DNA of 34,452 nucleotides. Origin: Natranaerobius trueperi (lineage in GTDB: Bacteria > Bacillota > Natranaerobiia > Natranaerobiales > Natranaerobiaceae). Position numbers and translations under genes: made by a program. Where the stretch lies: assembly GCF_002216005.1 (NCBI RefSeq), contig NZ_NIQC01000027.1, positions 1 to 34,452 on the forward strand, written 5' to 3'. The notes under the pieces were generated by a model that did no database searches, was not told where the DNA came from, and saw only the letters and a program-made list of their open reading frames with translations. The first letter of the stretch is position 1. Every line of letters begins with the position of its first letter. Below, one piece after another: positions 25,127-33,078 of this stretch.

Positions 25127-25159
25127 AAAAAAACAGACCAATGGATTAATCCATTGGTC
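25127..25159 (-). terminator. 24-bp palindrome: terminator of the PHP gene, possibly also an operator
   Basis: Bases 25136-25159 form a perfect palindrome (half-site GACCAATGGATT). The PHP-gene stop codon lies inside it. In the minus-strand RNA it folds as a 9-bp stem with a 6-nt loop, followed by TG and seven U (25133-25127). Its centre matches the operator-like palindrome at 25045-25060. Confidence 0.8.
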
Positions 25160-25985
25160 CAATGTAGCTCCTCTTTTTTAATTTTTCAATATGATTACAA
25201 CTGATCCCTTTCACTCCAATATCATCAGAATGTAAATCATTAAATTCATGAAAATCTGATCCTCCGGTTATTAATAATTCTTTGTCTTCGCATAATTTTT
25301 TCCACTCGATTTCAAAATTAATGGAATGCGAAGGGTGATATAATTCCACCCCTTGAATACCTAAATCAATTAATTCTAGTAAATACTCATATGGACTTTT
25401 TACTAAACCTGGGTGAGCCCAAACTGCTACTCCACCATTATTTTTGATTAAATCTATAGCTTCTTTAGGAGTTAACTTTTCTCTTGGAACATATGCAGGT
25501 TTATCTTTTGCTAAATATCTATCAAAAGCTTCTACTACATCATTTACATATCCATAGTTAACAAGTTCTCTTGCAATATGTGGTCTTCCGACAGTCCCAG
25601 CCCCTGCATTTTTAAAAACATTTTTTTTAGATATTTCACAACCTAAGTCCGATAAATTTCCAATCATTTTCTCAATTCTAACTGTTCTTTCAGAACGCAT
25701 GGTTTTTAGAGTTTCATTAAGCTTTTTTGAATATATGTCAATAAAATAGCCCAGAATATGTATTTCTCCATCTTTATAGTCACTAGTAATTTCTACCGCA
25801 GGAACCACTTGAACATTTTGTGAATTATTATTTTCCATTAATTTTTTTGTTCCTAGTAATGTATCATGATCAGCTAAAGCCATATAAGACAAATTTTTAT
25901 TGTCAGCTCTTTGTAATAATTCTTCTGGTAATAAAATTCCATCAGAAGCCGTTGAATGGACATGTAGATCTCCAAAACATTTCAT
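25146..25985 (-). CDS. PHP-domain phosphoesterase (RNase AM / YciV-like)
   Basis: A 279-residue PHP-domain protein with the metal-binding motifs DLHVHSTASDG (residues 6-16), ALADHDT, PAVEITS, WAHPGL and GGSDFHE. That order and length match the TrpH/YciV family, whose E. coli member degrades 3',5'-bisphosphonucleotides and trims RNA 5' ends. The exact substrate here is an inference by family. It follows the dipeptidase gene by 31 nt with AAAGGTGG before the ATG, and its stop codon lies inside the terminator palindrome. Confidence 0.88.
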   Translation of the reverse strand: MKCFGDLHVHSTASDGILLPEELLQRADNKNLSYMALADHDTLLGTKKLMENNNSQNVQVVPAVEITSDYKDGEIHILGYFIDIYSKKLNETLKTMRSERTVRIEKMIGNLSDLGCEISKKNVFKNAGAGTVGRPHIARELVNYGYVNDVVEAFDRYLAKDKPAYVPREKLTPKEAIDLIKNNGGVAVWAHPGLVKSPYEYLLELIDLGIQGVELYHPSHSINFEIEWKKLCEDKELLITGGSDFHEFNDLHSDDIGVKGISCNHIEKLKKRSYIGPMD

Positions 25986-26016
25986 ATCGATACCACCTTT
26001 ACTTATACATCAAATA

Positions 26017-26994
26017 CTAGTTTGGTAACACATTTTGTAATACCCTTATCCAGTTAGTTCCAAGGATTTTTTCTATACTTGATTCTGATAAACCCCTTTG
26101 TAGTAAATAATCAGTTAAATTAGGTAATTTTGAGGCATCCTCTAAGTTTTTAGGAGGACTTGTCATACCATCAAAATCAGATCCAAGGGCTACATAATTA
26201 TCACCAACTAAATCTACAATGTATTTTATATGTTTATATAGATCTTCCAAATCTGCCCTTGGTTTATTTGTTAAAAACTTACTAAAAAAATTAATACCTA
26301 ATAAGCCGCCTGATTCTGCAATAATTTTTATTTGCTCATCAGTTAAGTTTCTAAGATGGTTATTTAGAGAAAATACATTAGAGTGACTTGCTACGATCGG
26401 TGAGTCAGTTATTTCAATAAGATGATAAAAACTATTTTGTGATAAATGACTCACATCTATTAACATACCTAGTTGGTCCATTTTGCTCACTACTTGCTCC
26501 CCGAATTTAGTTAAGCCTCCAGCTTTATTTTCAAGGTCACATCCATCTGCTAGTTCATTTCGCCTGTTCCAAGTTAAAGTTATACCTCTAACACCTAATT
26601 CATATAAAGCTGTTAAATGTTCAATTTTACCTTCTAGAGCTTCACCACCTTCTAAAGTTAATAAACCATATACTTGGCTATTATCACTATTATTAACGGC
26701 TTTTTTTAAACCATCCTTTTTTTCAATAAATTCTAATTTACCTTGTCCACTTTCTTTTACATTACCTTTTAAACGTTCAAGTAATTGTATGCTTCTACTA
26801 AATGATGAACCAGGAATAAAAGTATCATCTACAAATAAGGCGAAAAATTGAAGGTTAATACCTCCTATTTTCATCTTTTCGTAATCAAGATGAACTGATT
26901 CATTTCTTTCAAAAAAATTATAAGAACCATCAAAATTTAAAGCAGAATCACAATGACCATCAACTACAAATGATTTGTCATGTATATTTTCCAT
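26017..26994 (-). CDS. Membrane dipeptidase (peptidase family M19)
   Basis: A 325-residue zinc dipeptidase of the renal-dipeptidase family. The metal ligands are visible in VDGHCDS (His-x-Asp), LLTLEGGEAL (Glu), LIDVSHLSQNSF (His) and ASHSNVFSL (His), with ALGSDFDG near the C-terminus. There is no signal peptide, so it is probably cytoplasmic despite the family name. The start is ATG 26994 with AGGGGTG upstream; an open extension of 16 codons lacks a ribosome site. It lies just after the spoVS terminator. Confidence 0.9.
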   Translation of the reverse strand: MENIHDKSFVVDGHCDSALNFDGSYNFFERNESVHLDYEKMKIGGINLQFFALFVDDTFIPGSSFSRSIQLLERLKGNVKESGQGKLEFIEKKDGLKKAVNNSDNSQVYGLLTLEGGEALEGKIEHLTALYELGVRGITLTWNRRNELADGCDLENKAGGLTKFGEQVVSKMDQLGMLIDVSHLSQNSFYHLIEITDSPIVASHSNVFSLNNHLRNLTDEQIKIIAESGGLLGINFFSKFLTNKPRADLEDLYKHIKYIVDLVGDNYVALGSDFDGMTSPPKNLEDASKLPNLTDYLLQRGLSESSIEKILGTNWIRVLQNVLPN

Positions 26995-27027
26995 ATAAAC
27001 ACCCCTCTCTTTATTGTAGATAATTAG

Positions 27028-27053
27028 AAAAAAAAGCGCCACTAAGGGCGCTT
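27028..27053 (-). terminator. Terminator of spoVS
   Basis: AAGCGCC and GGCGCTT (27034-27040 and 27047-27053) with a 6-nt loop, followed in the minus direction by eight T. It starts 54 nt after the spoVS stop and just before the dipeptidase gene. Confidence 0.85.
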
Positions 27054-27106
27054 AATTTAACTGCAAATACAAATTTAAATTATAAAATAAGTAAAATAAA
27101 AAGAAA

Positions 27107-27367
27107 CTATCGAGGCTGAACGATTAACTTAATTGCAGTTCTTTCCTCACCATCGATTTCTATGTCTGTAAAGGCAGGAATAGAAATAAGGTCAATACCG
27201 CTAGGTGCGACAAAACCTCTTGCGATTGCAACTGCTTTGACAGCCTGATTCAATGCACCGGCTCCTATAGCCTGAATCTCTGCACTGTTTCTCTCTCTAA
27301 TAACTCCGGCCAATGCACCTGCAACAGAGTTAGGATTTGAATTTGCTGAAACTTTTAATACTTCCAT
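27107..27367 (-). CDS. spoVS: Stage V sporulation protein S
   Basis: An 86-residue Alba-like protein that is almost invariant across spore-formers. MEVLKVSANSNPNSVAGALAGVIRE, AEIQAIGAGALNQAVKAVAIARGF and DIEIDGEERTAIKLIVQPR are diagnostic. In B. subtilis it acts at spore-coat and septation stages and is controlled by sigma-H, and a sigma-H-like promoter is present here. AGGAGG lies 8 nt before the ATG. Confidence 0.97.
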   Translation of the reverse strand: MEVLKVSANSNPNSVAGALAGVIRERNSAEIQAIGAGALNQAVKAVAIARGFVAPSGIDLISIPAFTDIEIDGEERTAIKLIVQPR

Positions 27368-27417
27368 TGATCAAACCTCCTATAAGATATATTGTATGAT
27401 AGTTCTACAGTAAATGT

Positions 27418-27444
27418 ATTCTACAAAATACTAAAAATTCCTTT
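27418..27444 (-). promoter_or_regulatory. Sigma-H promoter of spoVS
   Basis: On the minus strand AAAGGAATT is followed, after the AGGAATT core, by 14 nt and then GAAT (27421-27418). Both boxes and the spacing match the sigma-H pattern RWAGGAxxT...GAAT. It lies about 50 nt upstream of the spoVS start, between ymdB and spoVS. Confidence 0.7.
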
Positions 27445-27461
27445 TTTAAATAAATATTTTT

Positions 27462-28244
27462 CTAAAATTCGTGTAAATCTTGAATTCGTTCTATATCTTT
27501 GCATTTACCATCGGCCTCTTCAATTTCGATCACGACACCATTAAACTGCACCTTACCCGATGCTACTTCAAATCTTTCTGGAAGCTGTGTTAAAAAGTTA
27601 TTTATTACAGGTTCAGATTCAACACCTAATATTGATTCATACGGTCCAGTCATACCAATATCCGTTATATATCCTGTACCATTTTCAAAAATTCGCTCAT
27701 CAGATGTTTGTACATGAGTGTGAGTTCCAACAATAGCCGAAGCCTTACCATCTAAATACCTACCTAAAGCCATCTTCTCAGAAGTTGCTTCAGCATGAAA
27801 ATCTAATAAAATTATCTTGCATTGTGATCTCAACTCTTCTATTATAGTAGAAGCCTTCTGAAATGGACAATCTAAATCAGACATAAAAACTCGTCCTGAT
27901 AAATTTATTATACCAATATTGTTTCCATTTAATTCAAAAATATGATAACCTCTACCAGGTGTTTTGACTGGATAATTAGCTGGTCGCAAAATTCTAGTTT
28001 CAGAATCTATGAAATCGAATATTTCTTTTTTATCCCAAATATGATTACCAGATGTTGCAACATCAACACCATAAGTAAAAATATTATTAATTACTTTTTT
28101 ATTAATGCCTTTACCACCAGCTAGATTCTCACAATTTGCTATAGTAAAATCTATATTATAATTTTCTTTAATTTTAGGTAACAGATCACGTATACATTTC
28201 CGTCCTGGATTTCCTACTATATCACCTATCATTAAAATCCTCAT
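27462..28244 (-). CDS. ymdB: YmdB-family metallophosphoesterase
   Basis: A 260-residue member of the YmdB family of calcineurin-like phosphodiesterases. The metal-site motifs are GDIVGNPGR, ANCENLAGGKG, SGNHIWD, LDFHAEATSEK and VGTHTHVQT. B. subtilis YmdB hydrolyses 2',3'-cyclic nucleotides and affects biofilm and sporulation choices. The gene is the usual neighbour of rny. Here a terminator lies between rny and ymdB, leaving about 40 nt for any separate promoter. Confidence 0.94.
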   Translation of the reverse strand: MRILMIGDIVGNPGRKCIRDLLPKIKENYNIDFTIANCENLAGGKGINKKVINNIFTYGVDVATSGNHIWDKKEIFDFIDSETRILRPANYPVKTPGRGYHIFELNGNNIGIINLSGRVFMSDLDCPFQKASTIIEELRSQCKIILLDFHAEATSEKMALGRYLDGKASAIVGTHTHVQTSDERIFENGTGYITDIGMTGPYESILGVESEPVINNFLTQLPERFEVASGKVQFNGVVIEIEEADGKCKDIERIQDLHEF

Positions 28245-28284
28245 TTAGTTTCCTCCCCTAATATTTTTACATAATTAATATTTT

Positions 28285-28321
28285 AAAAATAAGTGTCCCC
28301 AAATTAGGGACACTTATTTTT
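28285..28321 (-). terminator. Terminator of rny
   Basis: A perfect 15-bp inverted repeat (AAAAATAAGTGTCCC and its complement) with a 7-nt loop, 9 bp after the rny stop. The T-rich 3' arm supplies the U-tract in both directions. Confidence 0.88.
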
Positions 28322-28330
28322 AAATCTGCA

Positions 28331-29872
28331 TTATTTAGCATATTCTACAGCACGAGTTTCTCTTATTACAGTAACTTTAATTTGTCCAGGATAGTCTAGT
28401 TCTGCTTCAATTTGTTTAGAAATATCTCTCGCTAAATTTATAGTTGTATCATCATTAATTTGTTCTGGCTTTACCATAATCCTTATTTCCCTACCTGCCT
28501 GTATAGCAAAAGCCTTTTCAACACTTTCATAAGAATCTGCTATTTCTTCTAATTTTTCAAGACGTTTAATATAAGATTCAAGAGTTTCTCTACGTGCTCC
28601 AGGTCTAGCTGCTGAAATTGCATCAGCTGCTTGTACTAAAACAGCTTCTAATGTTTCTGCTTCTTCGTCACCGTGATGTGTCAAGATAGCATGTAACACA
28701 TCAGAGGACTCTCCATATTTTTTACCCAATTCTGCTCCTATTGTCACATGAGGTCCTTCGTATTCATGGTCAACAGCTTTTCCTATATCATGCAGTAGCC
28801 CTGCTCGTTTAGCTGTTGCTACATCTATTCCAAGCTCATTGGCCATAACTCCACATAATCTCGAAACCTCTATAGAATGATTTAAAACATTTTGACCATA
28901 ACTTGTTCTAAACCTTAGTCGACCAAGTAATTTAATTATTTCAGTATGAAGTCCGTGAACCCCTGTATCTAAGCTGGCTTGTTCACCTTCTTCACGGATT
29001 CTCTCATCAACTTCTTTTTTAGCTTTTTCTACCATTTCTTCAATTCTTGCAGGATGAATTCGTCCATCTGATACTAAATTCTCAAGTGCTACTCTAGCTA
29101 TTTCTCTTCTTATGGGATCAAACCCTGACAATATAACAGCTTCTGGAGTATCGTCTATTATCAGATCGATCCCAGTTAATGTTTCAAGGGTTCTAATGTT
29201 TCGCCCTTCACGCCCGATAATTCTTCCCTTCATTTCATCATTTGGAAGTGAAACAACAGAAACTGTCGATTCTGCTACATGATCCACAGCACATCTTTGA
29301 ATCGCCATAGTTATGATATTCCTTGCTTTTTTATCTGCTTCTTCTTTAGCACGACTTTCCATTTCTTTAATCATCATAGCAGTTTCATGACTGATATCAT
29401 CTTTTACCCGGTTAAGAAGCATATCTTTTGCCTCTTGAGTTGTCAGACCAGATAAGTTTTCTAATTCTTCTACCTGTTTGTCATAAAGCCGATTAAGTCC
29501 TTCTTCTTTTTCTATCAGTTTTTGTTCTTTGTCAGCTATCTCTTTTTCTTTTTGTTCATAACGTTTTTGTTGTTTAGTTAATGAGTCTTCTTTTTGTTCT
29601 AATTTCCTTTCATACCTTTGAATCTCATTACGTCTTTCTCTGCTTTCTTTTTCTAGTTCGTTTCTCTGTTTATGGATATCTTCTTTCGCCTCAAGGAGAG
29701 CTTCTCTTTTCATTGACTCACCTTGCTTTTTGGCATCCTCAAGTATTCTATTTGCAGCCTCCTCAGCAGAGGTAATTTTAGCTTCTGCAATCATTTTCCT
29801 AATAAGATATCCAATTAGTAAACCTATCGCTCCAGCACCTACTGGTAACAGTATATCAATTAGACTGTTAAT
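28331..29872 (-). CDS. rny: Ribonuclease Y, with apparent ATT start
   Basis: The membrane-anchored endoribonuclease that starts mRNA decay in Firmicutes. The first conventional start is ATG at 29794, which gives 487 residues and no membrane anchor. The same frame continues upstream for 26 codons, encoding a hydrophobic segment ([18 protein letters not shown]) right where RNase Y has its N-terminal helix. A TGA closes the frame just beyond. Within this stretch the only codon well placed after AGGAGGTGA is ATT at 29872, about 9 nt from GGAGG. That start gives 513 residues, the usual family length. A long coiled coil, a KH domain with [10 protein letters not shown] (about residue 215) and an HD domain with HDIGKA (about 360) follow. 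The ATT start is an inference; the extension itself is well supported. Confidence 0.92.
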   Translation of the reverse strand: MNSLIDILLPVGAGAIGLLIGYLIRKMIAEAKITSAEEAANRILEDAKKQGESMKREALLEAKEDIHKQRNELEKESRERRNEIQRYERKLEQKEDSLTKQQKRYEQKEKEIADKEQKLIEKEEGLNRLYDKQVEELENLSGLTTQEAKDMLLNRVKDDISHETAMMIKEMESRAKEEADKKARNIITMAIQRCAVDHVAESTVSVVSLPNDEMKGRIIGREGRNIRTLETLTGIDLIIDDTPEAVILSGFDPIRREIARVALENLVSDGRIHPARIEEMVEKAKKEVDERIREEGEQASLDTGVHGLHTEIIKLLGRLRFRTSYGQNVLNHSIEVSRLCGVMANELGIDVATAKRAGLLHDIGKAVDHEYEGPHVTIGAELGKKYGESSDVLHAILTHHGDEEAETLEAVLVQAADAISAARPGARRETLESYIKRLEKLEEIADSYESVEKAFAIQAGREIRIMVKPEQINDDTTINLARDISKQIEAELDYPGQIKVTVIRETRAVEYAK

Positions 29873-29985
29873 TAATCCTCACCTCCTGCTTTGCTAAATT
29901 GCTATTTAATGCAAATCAGCAAATATTATTGCGAGTGAATTAAAAAGAGCTAGTTAGTCAGGAGGGCTAACCAAAGTAAACATGT
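29853..29985 (-). promoter_or_regulatory. Structured 5' leader of rny
   Basis: The leader of about 114 nt holds two hairpins. The first pairs GTTAG with CTAAC (29971-29953) around a loop that contains CCTCCTG, and TTTTT follows a few nt later. The loop sequence is exactly complementary to CAGGAGG (29888-29882), the rny Shine-Dalgarno. The second is an imperfect stem (TTTGCT-x3-TTGC with GCAA-x3-AGCAAA) directly before that site. The arrangement could let the leader switch between an open and a masked ribosome site. Confidence 0.45.
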
Positions 29986-29992
29986 CTATTAA

Positions 29993-30021
29993 ATTGTATC
30001 CCTATTTATAGGTCATGTCAA
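29993..30021 (-). promoter_or_regulatory. Sigma-A promoter of rny
   Basis: On the minus strand consensus TTGACA (30021-30016) is followed by exactly 17 bp and TACAAT (29998-29993). It lies just after the recX stop at 30049, so rny can be transcribed independently of recA-recX. Confidence 0.82.
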
Positions 30022-30048
30022 GAAATAGCTTAAATCCATTGTTTTATT

Positions 30049-30516
30049 TTACCATATATTTAATAACTTTAAGATTGCATCTTCTGAAAAACCTCTGCGT
30101 TCAAGATATACTGCTAATTTTCGTTTAACTTTTAAATCAACTATTTCAATATTTTTTTTACATATTAATTTTTTAGCTAAATCCATTTCTTCTTCATGTG
30201 AGATATCATTTACTATTTTATCAATTATTTCTTTATCAATACCTTTATGTTTTAGTTCTAATCGTATTCTTTTGGGACCAATAGGGGTATTAGTATTAAA
30301 CACCTTACTATACACATATTCCTTAGCAAAATTATAGTCATTTAAAAAATCAAATTCATATAATCTGTTAATCACTTTTTCTACAATTTTTAAGTCATAG
30401 CCTTTTTTTAGTAAGTAATCTCTCATCTCTTTTGTAGTTTTTTGACGATGAGTCATAAATTTAATAGCTCTTGAATATGCTCCGTGAAATTGATCTACTG
30501 TATCAGAGTCTGACAT
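30049..30516 (-). CDS. recX: Regulatory protein RecX
   Basis: A 155-residue RecX, shorter than many Firmicute homologues but with the expected three-helix repeats. RAIKFMTHRQKTTKEMRDYLLKKGY is followed by LNDYNFAKEYVYSKV, then GPKRIRLELKHKGI and KRKLAVYLERRGFSEDAI. RecX binds the RecA filament and limits its activity. The ATG lies 3 nt after the recA stop, with AAGAAGGG as ribosome site inside the recA end, so the two are coupled. Confidence 0.9.
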   Translation of the reverse strand: MSDSDTVDQFHGAYSRAIKFMTHRQKTTKEMRDYLLKKGYDLKIVEKVINRLYEFDFLNDYNFAKEYVYSKVFNTNTPIGPKRIRLELKHKGIDKEIIDKIVNDISHEEEMDLAKKLICKKNIEIVDLKVKRKLAVYLERRGFSEDAILKLLNIW

Positions 30517-30519
30517 GTT

Positions 30520-31581
30520 CTATCCCTTCTTTGCCTTCTTATTCTGTTTTGTATTATCCTTTTGTTCTTCCTGATCTTCTTCATTTGATTCAGTCTGACC
30601 TAAATTATAATGCTGTAAGACCTGAAGCTCTATGGCTTCTGAAATATCAGGATTGTCCCTAAGATAGTTTCTAGCGTTTTCTTTACCTTGTCCTAATCGA
30701 TCATCACCATATGAATACCAAGGTCCACTTTTTGTAACTATATCTAATTCAGAAGCTAAATCCAAAATATTGCTTTCTTTAGAAATGCCTTCACCATACA
30801 TGATATCGAACTCAGCTTTTTTAAATGGTGGTGCCACTTTATTTTTTACAACCTTAGCTCTAGTTCTATTTCCTATTATATCATTTCCCTTTTTTAAAGA
30901 TTCAGTTCTTCTAACTTCAATCCGTACTGAAGAATAGAATTTAAGAGCTCGTCCTCCTGGAGTTGTTTCTGGATTACCAAACATAACCCCAACTTTTTCT
31001 CTAATTTGGTTAATGAATAAAGCGGTTGTTCTTGATTTTCTAATTGAACCTGATAATTTTCTTAATGCCTGGGACATCAATCTAGCTTGAAGACCAACAT
31101 GAGAATCTCCCATTTCGCCTTCTATTTCAGCTTTAGGAACTAAGGCAGCAACAGAGTCAACAACTATAACATCTATAGCCCCGCTTCTAACTAGGGATTC
31201 AGCAATTTCTAATGCTTGTTCACCAGTATCAGGTTGAGATACTAATAGCTCGTCAATATTAACTCCAAGATTACGAGCATATGCCGGATCTAAAGCATGT
31301 TCAGCATCTATAAAAGCTACATTACCTCCACGCTTTTGTGCTTCAGCAACTGAGTGTAATGCAACAGTCGTTTTACCAGAAGATTCAGGTCCATAAACTT
31401 CAACAACTCTCCCCCTAGGTAAACCTCCTATTCCAAGAGCAATATCTAAGGATAAAGCACCAGTTGGTATAACATCTACATTTGCTTTTGCTGTATTTTC
31501 ACCTAACTTCATAATTGAACCTTTACCAAATTGTTTTTCAATTTGAGATAATGCCATATCTAAAGCTTTTTGTTTTTCCAT
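30520..31581 (-). CDS. recA: Recombinase RecA
   Basis: Strand-exchange ATPase for recombinational repair and SOS induction. The Walker A motif is GPESSGKT (64-71) and Walker B is [10 protein letters not shown]. The L1 and L2 DNA-binding loops lie around [22 protein letters not shown] and [20 protein letters not shown]. The C-terminus is acidic, then Lys-rich. The start is ATG 31581, giving 353 residues, with GGGAGGGGAG 6 nt upstream; an in-frame ATG at 31599 overlaps that ribosome site and is rejected. No LexA-type box was seen in the 93-bp upstream gap. Confidence 0.97.
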   Translation of the reverse strand: MEKQKALDMALSQIEKQFGKGSIMKLGENTAKANVDVIPTGALSLDIALGIGGLPRGRVVEVYGPESSGKTTVALHSVAEAQKRGGNVAFIDAEHALDPAYARNLGVNIDELLVSQPDTGEQALEIAESLVRSGAIDVIVVDSVAALVPKAEIEGEMGDSHVGLQARLMSQALRKLSGSIRKSRTTALFINQIREKVGVMFGNPETTPGGRALKFYSSVRIEVRRTESLKKGNDIIGNRTRAKVVKNKVAPPFKKAEFDIMYGEGISKESNILDLASELDIVTKSGPWYSYGDDRLGQGKENARNYLRDNPDISEAIELQVLQHYNLGQTESNEEDQEEQKDNTKQNKKAKKG

Positions 31582-31674
31582 TTTTAACTCCCCTCCCATT
31601 GAAATCTTTTAACTATATTTAGTCTGAATGTTAAAAATTCTCCTTTTATAAGTAAATATCCTTCTTTTTTAATT

Positions 31675-33066
31675 TTATCGTAAATATTCTTCAACTACAA
31701 ACCTTTCTATTCTATACCCTGATTCTAAATGTCTAACTTTTATTAAATCAATAGCCACAGGTTTTTTATCTCGGTTAAAATGTAAAACTGCCATGCTGTA
31801 TGGGATATCTGCCCCCCCTTCTAGACCACGAATTCCAGCAGCTCCAGTTGTTCCTGCATTAACTATTAACTCTCCTTCCTCTTTATCCACATCAGGACGA
31901 TGTGTATGACCTGTTAAAATAATCGGGATGTCTTCTCTAAAATGTTCTGCTATATGCGGGTGATGAACACCCAATATATCAGGCTCAACACCTTTTTCTT
32001 CAATTAATTGTTCTAATCTTATAGCATAGTCATCTAAAAAACTTTCATCTGGCACTGTCATTGCTGTAGAGTCTGCTGATGGATCTTCTATTCCAGCAAT
32101 TTTAAAATCTAATACTTCAATTATCTCTTTATTATTAATAGCATGAACATTTTCAACTGACTCCAGTCGCTTAATAACTTGTGGTGAATCATGATTACCA
32201 GAAATAAAAACATATGGTACATTAAATCCTGAAATTCGAGAAGCTAATTCAGCTTCAAGAGGTGAACCATAATCAGTAATATCCCCTGTATCTATAATCA
32301 TATCTACTTGAAAGTTTCTCACTATTTGAGCCACTAGATCTAAACTAGCAGGATTATTATGAATATCAGAAACGTGTAATACTTTGTGGTCTCCTTCAAT
32401 TGCACCTAATCCTTCTAAATCTCGTACTTTTTCAAAAAACATAAACAAATTTTCTGAAAGAGTTTGAAGCTGTAAGCTAACATCATCTAAAGCACGAAGA
32501 CTATCATCTACCACACCCATCACCCAAGGATAAGCTTCTAACACTCCATCAAATTCAGGGTTTTCAAAAGCATTTACATCATAAGTAAAAAAAGTTAATA
32601 ATAAAAGAGCTATTATAACTAAGGTTGGAAACAATGTTCCAAATAACAATTTATCGCGATTCCTATAACCACTTATTAGTGTACCAAAAAATCCACCAGC
32701 GCCCCCTAATACAATTAATTTAATAGAAAAAGATCTTATAATTGAGTGGATTTGATTCTCAAACTCCAAAACAAGGTCTTCTTTTGGTGGAGACATAACT
32801 AATTTAGTTAATTTATCTAAATCCATACTTTCTAAATTAACATTTAATTTAACAGGTGAACTATGAGTCTCTGCACTTACTTCACCTATTGGTGATAAAT
32901 CAATTGTTGTTAAACCATGATCAATAATCTTTAATTCCGCTTCTATCATAAAAGGTCCTAAATTATATGTAGAAGTACTTAAAAGAGATACAAAGGTTAG
33001 TCCCGTCACTACTGATATAAGAAAGAGTTTGACCATTTGCGCTGTTTTAGTGTTCATCTTAGACAT
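31675..33066 (-). CDS. Membrane-anchored metallophosphoesterase
   Basis: A 463-residue protein with a calcineurin-like phosphoesterase domain in its C-terminal half. The motifs are HVSDIHNN (Asp-234, His-236), DTGDITDYG (Asp-262), SGNHDS (291-293), GVHHPH and GHTHRP. Three membrane segments are predicted at about 11-31, 115-134 and 140-162. The short RNRDK loop between the last two is positive and should be inside, which would place both the 32-114 region and the catalytic domain outside the cytoplasm. The substrate is unknown. It lies between cinA and recA, genes that are adjacent in many Firmicutes, and is 12 nt after cinA. Confidence 0.85.
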   Translation of the reverse strand: MSKMNTKTAQMVKLFLISVVTGLTFVSLLSTSTYNLGPFMIEAELKIIDHGLTTIDLSPIGEVSAETHSSPVKLNVNLESMDLDKLTKLVMSPPKEDLVLEFENQIHSIIRSFSIKLIVLGGAGGFFGTLISGYRNRDKLLFGTLFPTLVIIALLLLTFFTYDVNAFENPEFDGVLEAYPWVMGVVDDSLRALDDVSLQLQTLSENLFMFFEKVRDLEGLGAIEGDHKVLHVSDIHNNPASLDLVAQIVRNFQVDMIIDTGDITDYGSPLEAELASRISGFNVPYVFISGNHDSPQVIKRLESVENVHAINNKEIIEVLDFKIAGIEDPSADSTAMTVPDESFLDDYAIRLEQLIEEKGVEPDILGVHHPHIAEHFREDIPIILTGHTHRPDVDKEEGELIVNAGTTGAAGIRGLEGGADIPYSMAVLHFNRDKKPVAIDLIKVRHLESGYRIERFVVEEYLR

Positions 33067-33078
33067 ATTTTGATTCCC

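Noticed and set aside
31582-31674. LexA/SOS box upstream of recA
   Set aside because: Neither CGAAC-N4-GTTCG nor a close variant could be found in this gap or in the cinA upstream region.
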